A DNA stretch of 64,000 nt from the NCBI RefSeq assembly GCF_041596335.1, contig NZ_JBFHIT010000013.1:1-64000 (forward strand). The letters are read 5' to 3'. A program made the translations under genes and the position numbers. Origin of the DNA: Mangrovibacterium sp041596335. Its GTDB lineage: Bacteria > Bacteroidota > Bacteroidia > Bacteroidales > Prolixibacteraceae. The notes beneath the pieces were generated by a model. It ran no database searches, was not told the DNA's origin, and was given only the letters and a program-made list of their open reading frames with translations. Positions 63,150 through 64,000 of the stretch are shown in pieces (the stretch's first letter is position 1; each line of letters begins with the position of its first letter).

Positions 63150-64000
63150 ATGAAACGCATTAGTGTATTAACGATGGTTATGCTATTAGTGACCATCATG
63201 GGTAAATCCCAAACAACGGAGGCATTTAAACGATCAGGAAACCCGTTTATGAGAATTTATAGTAATTACCACACTACTTTTTCCGATGGTGAATCTGCTT
63301 CTGCCTTCGAACTAACCCGAGTATACCTTGGATATGAATATCAGTTTAGCAAAAACTTTTCAGCCAAAGCAAACATCGACGTTGGCAACCCCGATGATGG
63401 TGGCGACTTTGAATACACCGCTTTTATCAAAAATGCTTACGTGAAGTACAAGCAAGATCAGTGGACTGTATACTTTGGTATGATCTCGACTACTCAGTTT
63501 AAAGTTCAAGAGAATTTCTGGGGATACCGCTACCTTGAAAAATCTTTCCAGGACGGATACAGCTTTAACTCAAGTGCCGATATGGGAATTAGTGTTGCCT
63601 ACAAATTTTCAGATTTCATCAGCGCTGACCTGATTATCGCGAATGGTGAAGGCTACAAAAAAGTTGAGGCTGACAGTACATTAAGAACAGGTTTTGGCTT
63701 AACAGTTAATCCGGTACAAAAACTGACTGCCCGTGTTTATTACGATTTCAGTTCAAACGAATCAACTCAAACATCCTTAGCCACATTTCTCGGTTATGCC
63801 GACGATCATTTCAGCTTAGGTGCCGAATACAACTACATGACCAACTACAAATTCGTGGAAGGACGTGACAGAAGCGGTACCTCTTTTTACGCGACCGTGT
63901 TTGCCGCGCCAAAGGTGAAGCTGTTTGCCCGTTACGACAACGTAATGTCCAACACCCCTTCTGGTGCGAGTGCTGACTGGAACCTGTCGAAGGATGGTGA
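63150..64000 (+). CDS. Outer-membrane porin (phosphate-selective porin O/P-like), 5' part, cut by window end
   Basis: The frame opens with ATG 63150 and stays open to the window end, 283 codons. It begins with a signal peptide (MKRISVLTMVMLLVTIMGKS, probably cut near SQT). The mature part shows alternating beta strands: FELTRVYLGYEYQFSKNFSA, then KANIDVGNP, AFIKNAYVKYKQDQWTVYFG, and QFKVQENFWGYRYLEKSFQD. This is like the porin O/P or general Bacteroidota porin group in which a transporter barrel passes small anions. The frame, signal peptide and regular strand pattern make it certainly a real gene; the exact family is moderately sure. It is divergent from the TonB receptor at 60214. Confidence 0.75.
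   Translation, partial: MKRISVLTMVMLLVTIMGKSQTTEAFKRSGNPFMRIYSNYHTTFSDGESASAFELTRVYLGYEYQFSKNFSAKANIDVGNPDDGGDFEYTAFIKNAYVKYKQDQWTVYFGMISTTQFKVQENFWGYRYLEKSFQDGYSFNSSADMGISVAYKFSDFISADLIIANGEGYKKVEADSTLRTGFGLTVNPVQKLTARVYYDFSSNESTQTSLATFLGYADDHFSLGAEYNYMTNYKFVEGRDRSGTSFYATVFAAPKVKLFARYDNVMSNTPSGASADWNLSKDG

Noticed and set aside
1..64000. tRNA, rRNA, CRISPR arrays, transposases and prophage genes
   Set aside because: No sequence with the required conserved parts was seen on either strand.

Overview
The window is a piece of a Bacteroidota chromosome. The sequence shows SusC/SusD pairs, TonB-dependent receptors, many lipoproteins, a gliding-type ABC ATPase, DUF4296 and the long form of IspG. 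Most promoters that can be recognised have the Bacteroidota form, TTTG about 19-21 bp upstream of TAnnTTTG. The gene set (Dcp/PepF peptidases, laminarin-type glucan locus, sigma-54-like promoter elements) fits Marinilabiliales/Prolixibacteraceae, but that placement is a guess.

Region by region: (1) 1-4.7 kb: the end of panD, then a nitrosative-stress module (di-iron Fe-S repair protein Ric divergent from an Rrf2 regulator, a DUF438-hemerythrin-PAS protein) and an MFS transporter. (2) 4.7-8.3 kb: a restriction-modification island, vsr - controller protein - Dcm-like C5 methyltransferase - HNH nuclease, visibly AT-richer than its flanks from the controller gene onwards, with remnants and repeats on its right side. 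(3) 8.3-14.3 kb: radA, a cluster of short hairpins, an orphan cobalamin riboswitch on the minus strand, a DUF4296 lipoprotein plus a reduced amidohydrolase-like protein, a radical SAM protein and an M3 oligopeptidase. (4) 15-21.2 kb: a polyol (probably mannitol) operon: outer-membrane protein, NCS1-like permease, mannitol 2-dehydrogenase and fructokinase, divergent from a NUDIX/winged-helix NrtR-type regulator. Matching inverted repeats lie just downstream of both predicted promoters. (5) 21.4-28.2 kb: flavin reductase, Dcp peptidase, two tandem small-RNA-like units with sigma-54-like promoters, a TonB receptor and MTA/SAH nucleosidase. (6) 28.2-54.3 kb: a large beta-glucan (laminarin-type) utilisation locus. 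(7) 54.5-64 kb: HAD hydrolase, ispG, gldA-like ATPase, metK, a second TonB receptor and the start of a porin that runs off the window.

In the glucan locus a membrane-bound Y_Y_Y/LuxR-type regulator precedes SusC, SusD, a surface glycan-binding lipoprotein, two GH16 lipoproteins, a GH149-type beta-1,3-glucan phosphorylase, three GH17 proteins, two GPH-type sugar transporters, a GH30 and a GH3. The inferred flow is: surface GH16 cuts beta-1,3-glucan, SusCD imports the pieces, lipoprotein GH17/GH30/GH3 trim branches and chains, GPH transporters carry oligosaccharides into the cytoplasm, and the cytosolic phosphorylase and two signal-less GH17 proteins finish the job.

The most unusual items are the self-contained cobalamin-riboswitch unit with promoter, aptamer and terminator but no gene (9930-10283), the tandem sigma-54-like small RNA pair (24328-24670), the apparently leaderless controller gene with repeats over its promoter, and the GH149/GH17 cytosolic arrangement.
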